From: Rhizobium brockwellii
Lineage (GTDB): Bacteria > Pseudomonadota > Alphaproteobacteria > Rhizobiales > Rhizobiaceae
Reading direction: 5' to 3'
Assembly: GCF_000769405.2 (NCBI RefSeq)
Contig: NZ_CP053439.1
Location: forward strand, 1,798,001 to 1,862,000
Length of the DNA stretch: 64,000 nt
Shown: positions 47,325-55,168 of the stretch, one piece after another
How the letters are laid out: every line of letters begins with the position of its first letter
Position numbering within the stretch: position 1 is the stretch's first letter
Position numbers and translations under genes: made by a program
Notes under the pieces: model-generated
Databases searched by the model: none
What the model saw: the letters and a program-made list of their open reading frames with translations, nothing else
Told to the model about the DNA's origin: nothing

Positions 47325-47640
47325 CTGAACGTCTCTTCGCAAGGTTGTCATGGTGGCAATCTACCATGCCCACACGAGAATATACGAAAACTTCTGGCCT
47401 GCTAGATCATGCTCACCAGAACCGAAACATTCCCACGATTGATCAATCAATCTATAATCGTGATACGCCGACCCTCAACCGATGATCAAATACGATTAAG
47501 TCTAACCTGGCCGGGCTATTCTGTCGTTATGGAAGTAGTTGAGCGACGTTAATAGTCAAGCTGACGCGATTTTGACTTGAATAGATTGCGGTTTTTGAGT
47601 AAAATTACACCATAAAAAGTAATATAAATGGGAGGATACT
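47325..47640. other. 316-bp AT-rich region before the first DUF982 gene
   Basis: Contains the palindrome GATTGATCAATC (47437-47448) and AT-rich promoter-like sequence near 47580-47630. No gene recognised. Confidence 0.4.
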
Positions 47641-47931
47641 ATGTCGTCAACTCGGTTTGATCCGATTCTGCTTCATCGCCAACATTTCATCGATGAGGTC
47701 ACGTGCCTCGATGAAATCTTCGATGTTCTGGACGGGTGGCCGGAGGACAAACGGGGTTTGGCATATGACACGCTGTTGAAGGCGTGCAGGGATACGGCCA
47801 ACGGGCGTTTCCCGTTGAGCGCTGCGCGCGAGAATTTCCGACGGTTCCTGAAGATGGCCGGCGTGCTGGCGAAGGTCGAGGGTGGCCCCAAATTCGACGG
47901 ACTGATGAATCATCAAATTGGTAATGCATAG
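47641..47931 (+). CDS. DUF982-family protein, copy 1
   Basis: The protein has 96 residues. FDVLDGWPEDKRGLAYDTLL and CRDTANGRFPLSAARENFRR (WP..RG.AY, C.DA..G, AR..F) give the DUF982 pattern, a family abundant in Rhizobiales and of unknown function. GGGAGGATACT precedes the ATG. A second member lies 1.4 kb downstream beyond the cyclase gene. Confidence 0.78.
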   Translation: MSSTRFDPILLHRQHFIDEVTCLDEIFDVLDGWPEDKRGLAYDTLLKACRDTANGRFPLSAARENFRRFLKMAGVLAKVEGGPKFDGLMNHQIGNA

Positions 47932-48113
47932 TCAGATTATAGGCCTGTTGGGGACCGTCTGCATGGCAGGGAGGGCGCGCCGTCACATTAGTTGCGGCGC
48001 GTTCTGGTTTCGATATCTGCTGATCCGATGATCGCCTATTTCTTGGCCGCAAAGCGCCGCGGCAAGCCCTGGCAAGAGGCAGTCGGCTATTCGGGTGTCG
48101 GATTTAGCAGATC

Positions 48114-48941
48114 TTAGTTTACGCCGGCATCGGCCCAATCGCATCGGAAGACCAGCATGGGCTTCGAGAACCCCTTGAACCGTCGGCGCGTTGCGTGAGT
48201 GAAGAGATCGGCAGCACCGTATTCCCGAAAAATATTCTCTGAGACCAGGATCTGGTCGCTGGAGGCTGCCGCGCAGAGACGTGCGGCAAGCTGCACGGTC
48301 GAGCCGAAGAGGTCGTTGCTGTCCTCGACCGGTTCGCCGCAATCCACTCCGATGCGGATATGGATAGGCTCGGTGTTTCCGCCGTTGTAACGCTGAAATT
48401 CCTGCTGGATCGCCATGGCGCATTCGACGGCTGCCGTTGTCGCGGCGAATGCCGCCATGATGCCATCGCCGGTGTGTTTCACTTCTCGGCCTGAATTCTG
48501 GCTGAGGCATCGGCGCACGACAGCGTCATGGGCCCTGACCATTTCGGTCGCAATGCGGTCGCCGAGGCGCGATGTCATCGCTGTCGATCCGACGATGTCG
48601 GTAAAGAGGATTGCCCGATGACCGGGATCGACGTCGCTGAACGACTGACCAGGCGCCGGCTCAGGATCGTGAATTCGGCCAAGAAAAGCCTCAACCGCCG
48701 ACAAGGCAACCTCGACGATCTCACCGGCGACGAAGCCGTGCGCTTCACGATGCACACATTGCGCGGTTTCTGCATCCGGCGCATCCACGAGGCAAAATGC
48801 GGTCCCGCGCCGCTGGTCGAACCAATAGGTCAGGAACTTGACGCCGTACTTGTCCTGAATGTCGAGATCCATGCGATGCGCCTGAGCAACGTCAGCCGCT
48901 GACGTTCCCTCAAGAAAGTGCCGGTCCATGAAAATAGGCAT
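48114..48941 (-). CDS. DUF4242 domain fused to class III adenylate/guanylate cyclase
   Basis: The protein has 275 residues. Residues 1-80 (MPIFMDRHFLEG..., HREAHGFVAGEIVEV) form a DUF4242 domain, a family that includes the nickel-binding protein SCO4226. Residues 107-270 form a class III cyclase with metal-binding Asp115 (FTDIVGST) and Asp159 (HTGDG), Lys155 for the purine and the AARL segment. The usual Asn before AARL is Gln (TVQLAARL). GGGAGGAG sets the start at 48941 rather than 49028. No membrane segment, so a soluble, possibly metal-sensing cyclase. Confidence 0.87.
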   Translation of the reverse strand: MPIFMDRHFLEGTSAADVAQAHRMDLDIQDKYGVKFLTYWFDQRRGTAFCLVDAPDAETAQCVHREAHGFVAGEIVEVALSAVEAFLGRIHDPEPAPGQSFSDVDPGHRAILFTDIVGSTAMTSRLGDRIATEMVRAHDAVVRRCLSQNSGREVKHTGDGIMAAFAATTAAVECAMAIQQEFQRYNGGNTEPIHIRIGVDCGEPVEDSNDLFGSTVQLAARLCAAASSDQILVSENIFREYGAADLFTHATRRRFKGFSKPMLVFRCDWADAGVN

Positions 48942-49369
48942 CGCGCGCTCCTCCCAGATCCGCCGCGTGCAGGATAGATCGCATTGTACGACCCGGATGA
49001 AACGCCGTCCACCTTTGGCACAATCCATGAATGGTTAGAGAGGTTCTTGCTTCGAGAAAAGCATATGAGTTGCTGTAATCCCTATAGAGTATAAAAGGAA
49101 AGACTGCGTTTTAACCAGCAGGCGTGGGATGGGAGGCCCGATATTTACCATAATCAGTCGCTTAAAGACTGATCGCAGGACTCCACTTCAAGCTATATGT
49201 TCTCAAACGCACCGGCTGCAGGGGGTCTGGAGGGGAGGAAGAGGAACGTCTACACTGCGAGCATCCAATCCCGTGAAGCCAGTCTTCGGCTGGTGAAGCG
49301 ACCTGCCAACGGCACGCAAATTGCATCGTACCCATTAGCTCCACCGAAATTGGAAAAAGCTGTAGCAAA
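48942..49369. other. 428-bp intergenic region
   Basis: Holds a small hairpin (ATCAGTC/GACTGAT, 49153-49173) and no recognised gene. It contains the divergent promoters of the cyclase and the second DUF982 gene. Confidence 0.4.
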
Positions 49370-49627
49370 GTGAGACAGACGGCACATTTTCGACCGGTTG
49401 GCTTGGCCTCAATGGGGCTCGGCCATTATGCAGTTGTTAACTCTGTGTGGGACGCCGCGCGCACGCTCCTGCGCGACTGGCCGGTAGACGACGGCGAAGA
49501 GTATTTCGAGGCCGTCAAGTCGTGCCTGGATGCGATTATCGGCGATCTCCCACCGGAACATGTGCGGGCGGCCTTCATCAGGGCGGCACAGGAGGCTGGC
49601 ATCGCCGTCATAGAAGCGGCGGACTGA
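49370..49627 (+). CDS. DUF982-family protein, copy 2
   Basis: The protein has 85 residues from GTG 49370 (an ATG at 49412 would cut into the conserved N-terminal FRPV segment). RDWPVDDGEEYFEAVKSCLD and RAAFIRAAQEAGI match DUF982. Diverged from copy 1 at 47641. Role unknown. Confidence 0.7.
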   Translation: MRQTAHFRPVGLASMGLGHYAVVNSVWDAARTLLRDWPVDDGEEYFEAVKSCLDAIIGDLPPEHVRAAFIRAAQEAGIAVIEAAD

Positions 49628-49696
49628 ATACTCTCCGCGCTTCCACACTTATTCCTCAAAGCCAGATCGTCCCGACGCTTGACTTTTCCTGCCGAA

Positions 49697-49722
49697 GTTC
49701 TAAAATAGAACAAAACAGGAAC
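49697..49722. promoter_or_regulatory. LexA (SOS) box with three half sites
   Basis: On the minus strand GTTC (49722-49719), 7 bp, GTTC (49711-49708) is the alphaproteobacterial LexA box GTTC-N7-GTTC. A third, inverted half site (GTTC on the plus strand, 49697-49700) continues at the same 11-bp period. Confidence 0.78.
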
Positions 49723-49735
49723 ATTGGAGATGATC

Positions 49736-49906
49736 ATGACGCATACGGAACAGGTGATCGCCAACGCCCTCGCGCTTGTCGAAGCCTCCCGCGCAGCCCG
49801 CGAGCGGGATCAACAGCGGCGTGCCGCCTGGCAGAGAAAGGTCGAACTCAGCCGGCCGCTGCCGCCCTTGCCGCGCCCGGTTCAATTGCCGTTGGCGCTG
49901 AACTGA
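49736..49906 (+). CDS. Small protein of a LexA-controlled operon
   Basis: The protein has 56 residues, with an alpha-helical start (TEQVIANALALVEASRAARE) and a Pro-rich end PLPPLPRPVQLPLALN. TGGAG is 6 bases before ATG 49736; ATG 49730 is too close to it. The stop overlaps the next start as TGATG. The LexA box ends 14 bp before the start, so induction by DNA damage is expected. The C-terminal QLPLALN resembles a beta-clamp-binding peptide (QLxLF-like), which is inference. Confidence 0.62.
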   Translation: MTHTEQVIANALALVEASRAARERDQQRRAAWQRKVELSRPLPPLPRPVQLPLALN

Positions 49907-50172
49907 TGCAGCCGGCAAAAGCCTTGGAACCCCATCGGGCACGCCCCGAACAAGCTGGGCTCGATCAAGCCTGGCCCGATCAAGCTTGGCCCGATCAAGC
50001 TTGGGAAGTCGAAGCCGTGCTTGCCTGGCATGACGACAATGCCAAGGCGGCGATACGCTCGCTGCTTGATGACTGCAAACATCTCCGCCAGCAACTGGCG
50101 CTGGCGGAAAGCGTGATGAGCCGCGGGATGGCCCGCGGGTGGGCGCCGCGATACGAGCGGGATGCTCTCTGA
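49906..50172 (+). CDS. Small protein with internal 5-residue repeats, SOS operon
   Basis: The protein has 88 residues. The repeat DQAWP-DQAWP-DQAWE is encoded by a 15-bp tandem repeat (about 49959-50007). The rest is a helical domain (AVLAWHDDNAKAAIRSLLDD, then CKHLRQQLALAESVMSRGMA). Translationally coupled to the preceding gene by TGATG. No family recognised. Confidence 0.6.
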   Translation: MQPAKALEPHRARPEQAGLDQAWPDQAWPDQAWEVEAVLAWHDDNAKAAIRSLLDDCKHLRQQLALAESVMSRGMARGWAPRYERDAL

Positions 50173-50449
50173 AAGATCGATGCTGCCTGGTCTATAGTGC
50201 GGCATCCTTCAATGCTCCTCATCCTTGTGCATAGCCCATCGGGCGGAGCCTCGACGGATCTGTCGCTGGGCTGCTTCTTGTCATCTCACATCTGGCGCCG
50301 AACACCCGCCTCGTCCTTCGAGGCTTCGGCCTATGGCCAACGCACGTCAGGATGAGGCTCTCTTGGGCCTTGTGCGGCGGCTGACAACGAAAGTGACCTA
50401 CTCGCAGTGGCGATTGGCTCCGGCGCGCGGTGGTGCTTTGCGTTGCCGC
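50173..50449. repeat. Intergenic region with a palindromic repeat
   Basis: CCTCGTCCTTCGAGG (50309-50323) to CAGGATGAGG (50348-50357) forms an imperfect palindrome of a type common in rhizobia and bradyrhizobia (remembered). No gene recognised in the 277 bp. Confidence 0.5.
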
Positions 50450-51943
50450 TTATGCAGCAAGGCCGACATTTGCGAGATAGGCTTCCAGAGCCCAGGCGTG
50501 AGCAGACGCAATGATAGCGCCGACATAGCCGTCCGGACGCACGAGCACCCAGTCGCCCGATGCCAGACCGTAGGCATCATGGAAATGCCCGCCTTCGTCG
50601 ATCACATCTCCGCGCCGGCCGATCCAGTGGATATGCAGGCCCGGGCGCGACGGCACGGCAGCTTGCTCGGCCTCATAGCCCAGCAGCGTCCAGTGCGGCC
50701 CCTTGAACAGTTCGAACAGACGCGTCGGCTGGCCGGCGACACCTCTAAGCGGCGCATCGGGCGCACGGTCGCCCGCAAGCAGGCCGGCGCTCCGCTCCGG
50801 CTTTTCCAGCGCGAAGGAGGAGGCATAGCCGATATCGAGTTGATGGACCTCGCGGCCGCGCCGCATATCGCCTCGCTTCATGGCGTCGAGAAGATTGGTC
50901 GCCAGCCCGAGCACGGCGGCGGCGACTGGACGACGCTCTTCCTCATAGCTGTCGAGCAGCGCGTCGGGAGCGCCGGCAGTGACTGCGGCCAGTTTCCATC
51001 CGAGATTATAGGCATCCTGAACGCTGGTATTCAGACCCTGTCCGCCGGTCGGCGGATGCGTATGGGCGGCATCGCCGGCCAGGAACACGCGGCCGAGCCG
51101 GTAGCGATCGGCAAGCCGGGCGTTCATGTGGAAGGCTGACGCCCAGGAGACCGATTGGACCTCGATGTCGTCGCGGCCGCTGCGCTCCTTCACCAGCGCA
51201 GTCAAGCCTGCCGCGGAGAGATCGACTTCGCCTTCGAGCGGGATGGGTCCCTGGATCTGGAACAGATCCGTTCCCGCCAGCGGGCAAATGGCGGTCTGTC
51301 GCTGCATGTCGCCATCGCCGAAGCGATGCCAAGCGTCGCGGTCCAATCCGGTCAGAATGACATCAGCGACGACGGCGCGCACGCCGAGCGTCTTGCCGGG
51401 AAAGCCGATATCGAGCGCATGGCGCACGAAGCTGCGGCCGCCATCGGCGCCGACGAGCCAGCGCACGCGGACGGTCTCTTCGCCGGATGTGCCTTTAAGC
51501 CGCGCAGTCACGCCCGCCTCATCCTGTTCGAAGCCGATGAGTTCGCTGGCGAATTCGGGCCGGTGCCCCAGCTCGAGCAGGCGCTCGCGCATCACCCCCT
51601 CGGTCAGGAACTGCGGCACCATCAGGGGAAGATGATAAGGCTCGGCCGGCGTCGGCTCCCCACCTACCACGGCGTCGGATTCGCTGAAGCTGCCGTCGTC
51701 GCGATATTCCCGCTGCCGGGGATAGGCGCCGCCCAGCGCGACGATCCGGTCGAGAATGCCGAGATCCTCGAACACCTCCTGGCTTCGCGGCTGAATACCC
51801 TTGCCACGGGAACCGCGGAACGGGTCGTTCAATTTTTCGATCAGGCGGAAGGAGACGCCCCGCCGCGCCAACTCGATTGCCAGCGTCAGGCCGGCAGCCC
51901 CGGCGCCCGATATCAGCACGTCGACTGTGGAATTCTCTGTCAT
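50450..51943 (-). CDS. FAD-dependent aromatic monooxygenase, paralogue 2
   Basis: The protein has 497 residues. ISGAGAAGLTLAIELARRGV, VGADGGRSFVRH and GRVFLAGDAAHTHPPTGGQG are the three flavin hydroxylase motifs, with a C-terminal thioredoxin-like extension. GGAGA sets the start at 51943. It is divergent from a MarR gene, 44 bp apart, with a MarR-type operator between, so it is probably induced by an aromatic ligand. Similar to the enzyme at 43768. Confidence 0.88.
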   Translation of the reverse strand: MTENSTVDVLISGAGAAGLTLAIELARRGVSFRLIEKLNDPFRGSRGKGIQPRSQEVFEDLGILDRIVALGGAYPRQREYRDDGSFSESDAVVGGEPTPAEPYHLPLMVPQFLTEGVMRERLLELGHRPEFASELIGFEQDEAGVTARLKGTSGEETVRVRWLVGADGGRSFVRHALDIGFPGKTLGVRAVVADVILTGLDRDAWHRFGDGDMQRQTAICPLAGTDLFQIQGPIPLEGEVDLSAAGLTALVKERSGRDDIEVQSVSWASAFHMNARLADRYRLGRVFLAGDAAHTHPPTGGQGLNTSVQDAYNLGWKLAAVTAGAPDALLDSYEEERRPVAAAVLGLATNLLDAMKRGDMRRGREVHQLDIGYASSFALEKPERSAGLLAGDRAPDAPLRGVAGQPTRLFELFKGPHWTLLGYEAEQAAVPSRPGLHIHWIGRRGDVIDEGGHFHDAYGLASGDWVLVRPDGYVGAIIASAHAWALEAYLANVGLAA

Positions 51944-51954
51944 TGATTTCTCCA

Positions 51955-51973
51955 TATGTGTATTATGCACATA
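51955..51973. promoter_or_regulatory. MarR-type operator 1
   Basis: TATGTGTATTATGCACATA has 6-bp inverted arms around a 7-bp centre. It lies between the divergent monooxygenase and marR genes, covering both start regions. Confidence 0.75.
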
Positions 51974-51987
51974 ACAGGAGAATCGGC

Positions 51988-52512
51988 ATGGCGTCAACAA
52001 AGAATGTGCAAAATACACATATATCCGCAAAACTGCGCGAACTGCATGGGGCCTTGATCGAGATCGTCAGCGTCATGAACCGCCCGCAGCGTGACGAGCA
52101 GATGGTCCGCGAGGCGGGGATTTCGCTCGATCGCGCGCTGTTTCCGCTGCTCGTCACGATAGAACGGCTCGGTCCCATCGGGGTGGTCGAACTCGCCGAC
52201 CGCGCCGGCCGCGACTACACCACCGTCAGCCGCCAGGTCGCCAAGCTCGAAAGCCTCGATCTGGTGGAGCGCCGCGGCAATGCCGCCGACCGCCGCGTGC
52301 GCGAGGCGGTCATCAGCTCGAAGGGCAAGGCAATGACCGATCGCATCGACGTCGCCCGCGAGCGGATGGGCTGCGCCATCTTCGAGAGCTGGGAGGAACA
52401 CGACTTCAATGAACTCGTGCGGCTCATGCGGAAGTTTGCGGAGGATATCAGTGGCGATATCGGCAATGGTGCAGGAGAAACTGAGGGCGAGGGCGGACCG
52501 CAGGCGGATTAG
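51988..52512 (+). CDS. MarR-family transcriptional regulator
   Basis: The protein has 174 residues. The winged helix is visible: VVELADRAGRDYTTVSRQVA (helix-turn-helix) and LVERRGNAADRRVREAVISS (wing with the DxRxR-type motif). AGGAGA precedes ATG 51988. It probably represses the divergent monooxygenase and itself: operator 1 lies upstream and operator 2 within its first codons. Confidence 0.9.
   Translation: MASTKNVQNTHISAKLRELHGALIEIVSVMNRPQRDEQMVREAGISLDRALFPLLVTIERLGPIGVVELADRAGRDYTTVSRQVAKLESLDLVERRGNAADRRVREAVISSKGKAMTDRIDVARERMGCAIFESWEEHDFNELVRLMRKFAEDISGDIGNGAGETEGEGGPQAD
52004..52020. promoter_or_regulatory. MarR-type operator 2 inside the marR 5' end
   Basis: ATGTGCAAAATACACAT has the same arms (ATGTG/CACAT) and 7-bp centre. 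It matches the reverse complement of operator 1 at all but one of 17 positions. Confidence 0.75.
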
Positions 52513-52623
52513 CCACTGAATCACTCCGGAATATGGCGGGTGAATTCACCGCAGCCATTGCGCCGGCGCCTCTGCGATGATTTTGTAGCGTCCTGCAATC
52601 GCAACGTTTTCCGGTGATTCCCA

Positions 52624-53097
52624 ATGTTCGATATTCTGTGGCGCGGCCTGGTGATCGGCGCCGGCGCAACCATCCTCATGGACCTCTGGGCGATCCTGCT
52701 CACCCAGTTCGGCCAGTCGGCGCCCAACTGGGCTCCTGTGGGACGCTGGTTCTGGCACCTTCGCCGCGGCAAGGTCTTTCACGACAGCATTGCCGACGCC
52801 GAGCCTTACGCTCATGAACTGGCGCTCGGCTGGATCAGCCATTACGCCGTCGGCATCCTCTATGGGGTGATCTTCGCCATCATCATGGGCTCGCCCTGGC
52901 TGGTGGCACCGACATTTCTTCCCGCCTGGATCTTCGGCATCGTCACCGTCGGGGCAGGGTGGTTCCTGCTGCAGCCCGGCCTCGGCATCGGCTGGGCCGC
53001 TTCCAAACACCCGACCCCGAACAAGGTTCGGTGCTTCAATCTGCTGGCTCATACGGTGTTTGCATTGGGGCTCTACGGCACGGCGTTGATCATCTGA
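52624..53097 (+). CDS. DUF2938-family membrane protein
   Basis: This 157-residue membrane protein has four hydrophobic helices (about 5-28, 68-86, 95-118 and 138-156). GLVIGAGATILMDLWAILLT at the N-terminus and the GRW(F)WH segment are typical of DUF2938. Function unknown. It follows marR but a gap of 111 bp makes joint control uncertain. Confidence 0.8.
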   Translation: MFDILWRGLVIGAGATILMDLWAILLTQFGQSAPNWAPVGRWFWHLRRGKVFHDSIADAEPYAHELALGWISHYAVGILYGVIFAIIMGSPWLVAPTFLPAWIFGIVTVGAGWFLLQPGLGIGWAASKHPTPNKVRCFNLLAHTVFALGLYGTALII

Positions 53098-53136
53098 TCC
53101 TGAGGTCGGTCGGCTTCGCTCCATGAGATCGCCGCC

Positions 53137-53325
53137 TGCCCCTCATCCGGCTGCCGCCACCTTCTCCCCGCAGGCGGGGAGAAGGGGACATGTCGTGACC
53201 TCTCCGTTCCCCACTGGCCTCTCGCAGGGCACGTCCCCTCGCCCCGTTTACGGGGGTCCGCAGGACGGGTCGAGACCAGTGGCTCGACCCCGGCAAGGTT
53301 AGGGTGAGGGGCAGCCACCGCACGA
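53137..53325. repeat. RIME-like intergenic repeat, copy 2
   Basis: CCCCTCATCCGGCTGCCGCC at the left, an internal CTTCTCCCCGCAGGCGGGGA hairpin, a GTTTACGGGG block and GTTAGGGTGAGGGGCAGCC at the right. It shares the outer and middle blocks with 20473-20622. It lies between convergent genes. Confidence 0.78.
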
Positions 53326-53362
53326 ACTGGATTGAGTTAGGGTGAGGGGCCACGTCTAGGCC

Positions 53363-54004
53363 TTACCGCGCAGCCCAGTTGGCGCCGCGGCGGAAGATGG
53401 TTTTCATCTGGGGAACGTCGAATTCCTTGGCCTGATGGCCGAGCGAGGAATAGAAGACGCGGCCCTTGCCGTATTTCCGCTTCCAGACAACAGGCATGAC
53501 GACGCCGTCGATCCAGTAGGCGTGATCGCCGGTGAATTTCGTCGTCGCCAGAACCTCGTTCGAGGGGTCGACATGCATGTAATATTGCTCTGACGTATAA
53601 GGGAAATCGGCGATTCCTTCCATGAGCGGATCGTCGGGCCGGGTGATGTTGACGGTGTAGTCGATGATGTTGCCCGGATGAGCCACCCACTGGCCGCCGA
53701 TGATGAACTGGTAGTCGACGGAGTCGCGGAAGGCATCGCCCGCGCCGCCGTGATAGCCGGCGATGCCGACGCCGCTTTCGATCGCCGTGGCGAGGTTCTT
53801 GACCTCCTCCTTCTCGATCTTCGACATCGTCATGATCGGCACGACAAGGCTGAGATCATGGACGGAAGGGTCGGCAAGGGCCTCGGTGCCGTGTTCGAGA
53901 TAGACCTTGAAGCCGTCTTCCTCCAGCATAGTCTTGATGATTTCGGCGCACTCCTGCGGTTCATGCCCGCTCCAGCCGCCCCAAACGATTAGTGCTTCAC
54001 GCAT
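53363..54004 (-). CDS. ThuA-like trehalose-utilisation domain protein
   Basis: This 213-residue soluble protein has a glutamine-amidotransferase-like fold (VWGGWSGHEP at the start, GIAGYHGGAGDAF and YGKGRVFYSSLGHQAKEF later). ThuA of Sinorhizobium is needed for the 3-keto route of trehalose and related disaccharides (known). It is followed upstream in transcription by a ThuB-like oxidoreductase, 18 bp away. The substrate here is inferred from context. Confidence 0.85.
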   Translation of the reverse strand: MREALIVWGGWSGHEPQECAEIIKTMLEEDGFKVYLEHGTEALADPSVHDLSLVVPIMTMSKIEKEEVKNLATAIESGVGIAGYHGGAGDAFRDSVDYQFIIGGQWVAHPGNIIDYTVNITRPDDPLMEGIADFPYTSEQYYMHVDPSNEVLATTKFTGDHAYWIDGVVMPVVWKRKYGKGRVFYSSLGHQAKEFDVPQMKTIFRRGANWAAR

Positions 54005-54022
54005 AGTCTTTCCTCCTGAAAC

Positions 54023-55123
54023 TTATTTCGCCAGCCGTCCGTCGACGATGGAATCGGACAGCGGGGCAGGGCGCTCCGTTGCCGTGGTGATCGCGACCGT
54101 CCGGCCGGTCGCGGCAGCGGTGTGGAACGCTTCCATGACTTCGAGCACATGTAGCGCCAGATCGCCATTGGCGCGGTGCGGCCGGTTGGAGCGGATCGCA
54201 TGCGCCATGTCGGCAACGCCGAGCGAGCGATAATTGCCGTCGGCATAGGGTGACGTGACCGGCTGGTCCTCGAACGAACCGCCCTTCTTCAGATATTCCA
54301 CCGGGCCGGCGAACTTGTTCGGATCGGGAACGATCAGCGTGCCCTCGGTTCCGTAGACTTCCAGCGGCACATGCTTGTGGCCGGCGACATCGAAGCTCAT
54401 GGCGATCTGGACGACGGCGCCGTTGGCAAAGGCCATCATGCCGGTGACATGGGTCGGCACATGCACGGGAATGCGTTCGCCGTTTCGCGGTTCGCTGGTG
54501 ATCAGCCGTTCCGCGCGCGGCGTCGTTGCAAAACCCGCAACTTGAGAAACCGGCCCGAGAAGATTGACGAGATCGGTGATGTAATAGGGACCCATATCGA
54601 GCATCGGCCCGCCGCCGACTTCATAATAGAAGGCCGGGTTCGGATGCCAGCGCTCATGGCCCGGGCACATGAAGGTCGCCGAGCCGCCGACCGGCTGGCC
54701 GATGACGCCATGGTCGATCAAGGCACGCGCCGTCTGGTGGCCGCCGCCGAGGAAGGTGTCGGGGGCAGCGCCGATGCGGAGATTCCTCGCCTTGGCGGCT
54801 TCCGCCAATTTTTTCCCTTCCGCGAAATTAATCCCGAGCGGCTTTTCCGAGTAGGTATGCTTGCCGGCCTCTAGCGCCTGCAGCGCCACGGCAACATGGG
54901 CCTTGGGGATCGTCAGATTGACGATGATCTCGACCTTAGGGTCGGCGAAAAGCTCCTCGACCGTCTTGACGGGAACATTGAATTCCGCAGCCTTCGCTTC
55001 CGCCAGCTCCCGGTTGAGATCGGCGACGCCGCGAATGTCGAGAATGGGAAAGGATGCCATCGCCGTGAGATAGGCGCCCGAAATATTGCCGCATCCGATG
55101 ATGCCGATACCGACCTTGTCCAT
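54023..55123 (-). CDS. Gfo/Idh/MocA-family oxidoreductase (ThuB-like)
   Basis: The protein has 366 residues. The N-terminal Rossmann motif is GIIGCGNISGAYL, and EKPLGIN gives the conserved EKP motif of the family. A GGPMLDMGPYYITDLVNLLG helix follows. It probably oxidises or reduces a sugar hydroxyl, for instance forming 3-keto sugars. GGAGGAATTC sets the start at 55123. In one operon with the ThuA-like gene. Confidence 0.88.
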   Translation of the reverse strand: MDKVGIGIIGCGNISGAYLTAMASFPILDIRGVADLNRELAEAKAAEFNVPVKTVEELFADPKVEIIVNLTIPKAHVAVALQALEAGKHTYSEKPLGINFAEGKKLAEAAKARNLRIGAAPDTFLGGGHQTARALIDHGVIGQPVGGSATFMCPGHERWHPNPAFYYEVGGGPMLDMGPYYITDLVNLLGPVSQVAGFATTPRAERLITSEPRNGERIPVHVPTHVTGMMAFANGAVVQIAMSFDVAGHKHVPLEVYGTEGTLIVPDPNKFAGPVEYLKKGGSFEDQPVTSPYADGNYRSLGVADMAHAIRSNRPHRANGDLALHVLEVMEAFHTAAATGRTVAITTATERPAPLSDSIVDGRLAK

Positions 55124-55168
55124 GAATTCCTCCATTGATCGTGCCATTGATTTTAATTGTGCCGCCCG

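Noticed and set aside
47106..47405. 99-codon plus-strand frame
   Set aside because: It has no ribosome binding site and is opposite a frame with a coherent lipoprotein signal, which is the better candidate.
49447..49905. Upstream extension of the second SOS-operon gene to a 241-codon frame
   Set aside because: The extension overlaps the DUF982 gene and the LexA box in another frame. The ATG at 49906, coupled as TGATG, is the sensible start.
41793..53300. Accessory region B as an integrated island using tRNA-Lys as attachment site
   Set aside because: No integrase gene and no repeat of the tRNA 3' end was noticed in the window, so integration at the tRNA cannot be claimed.
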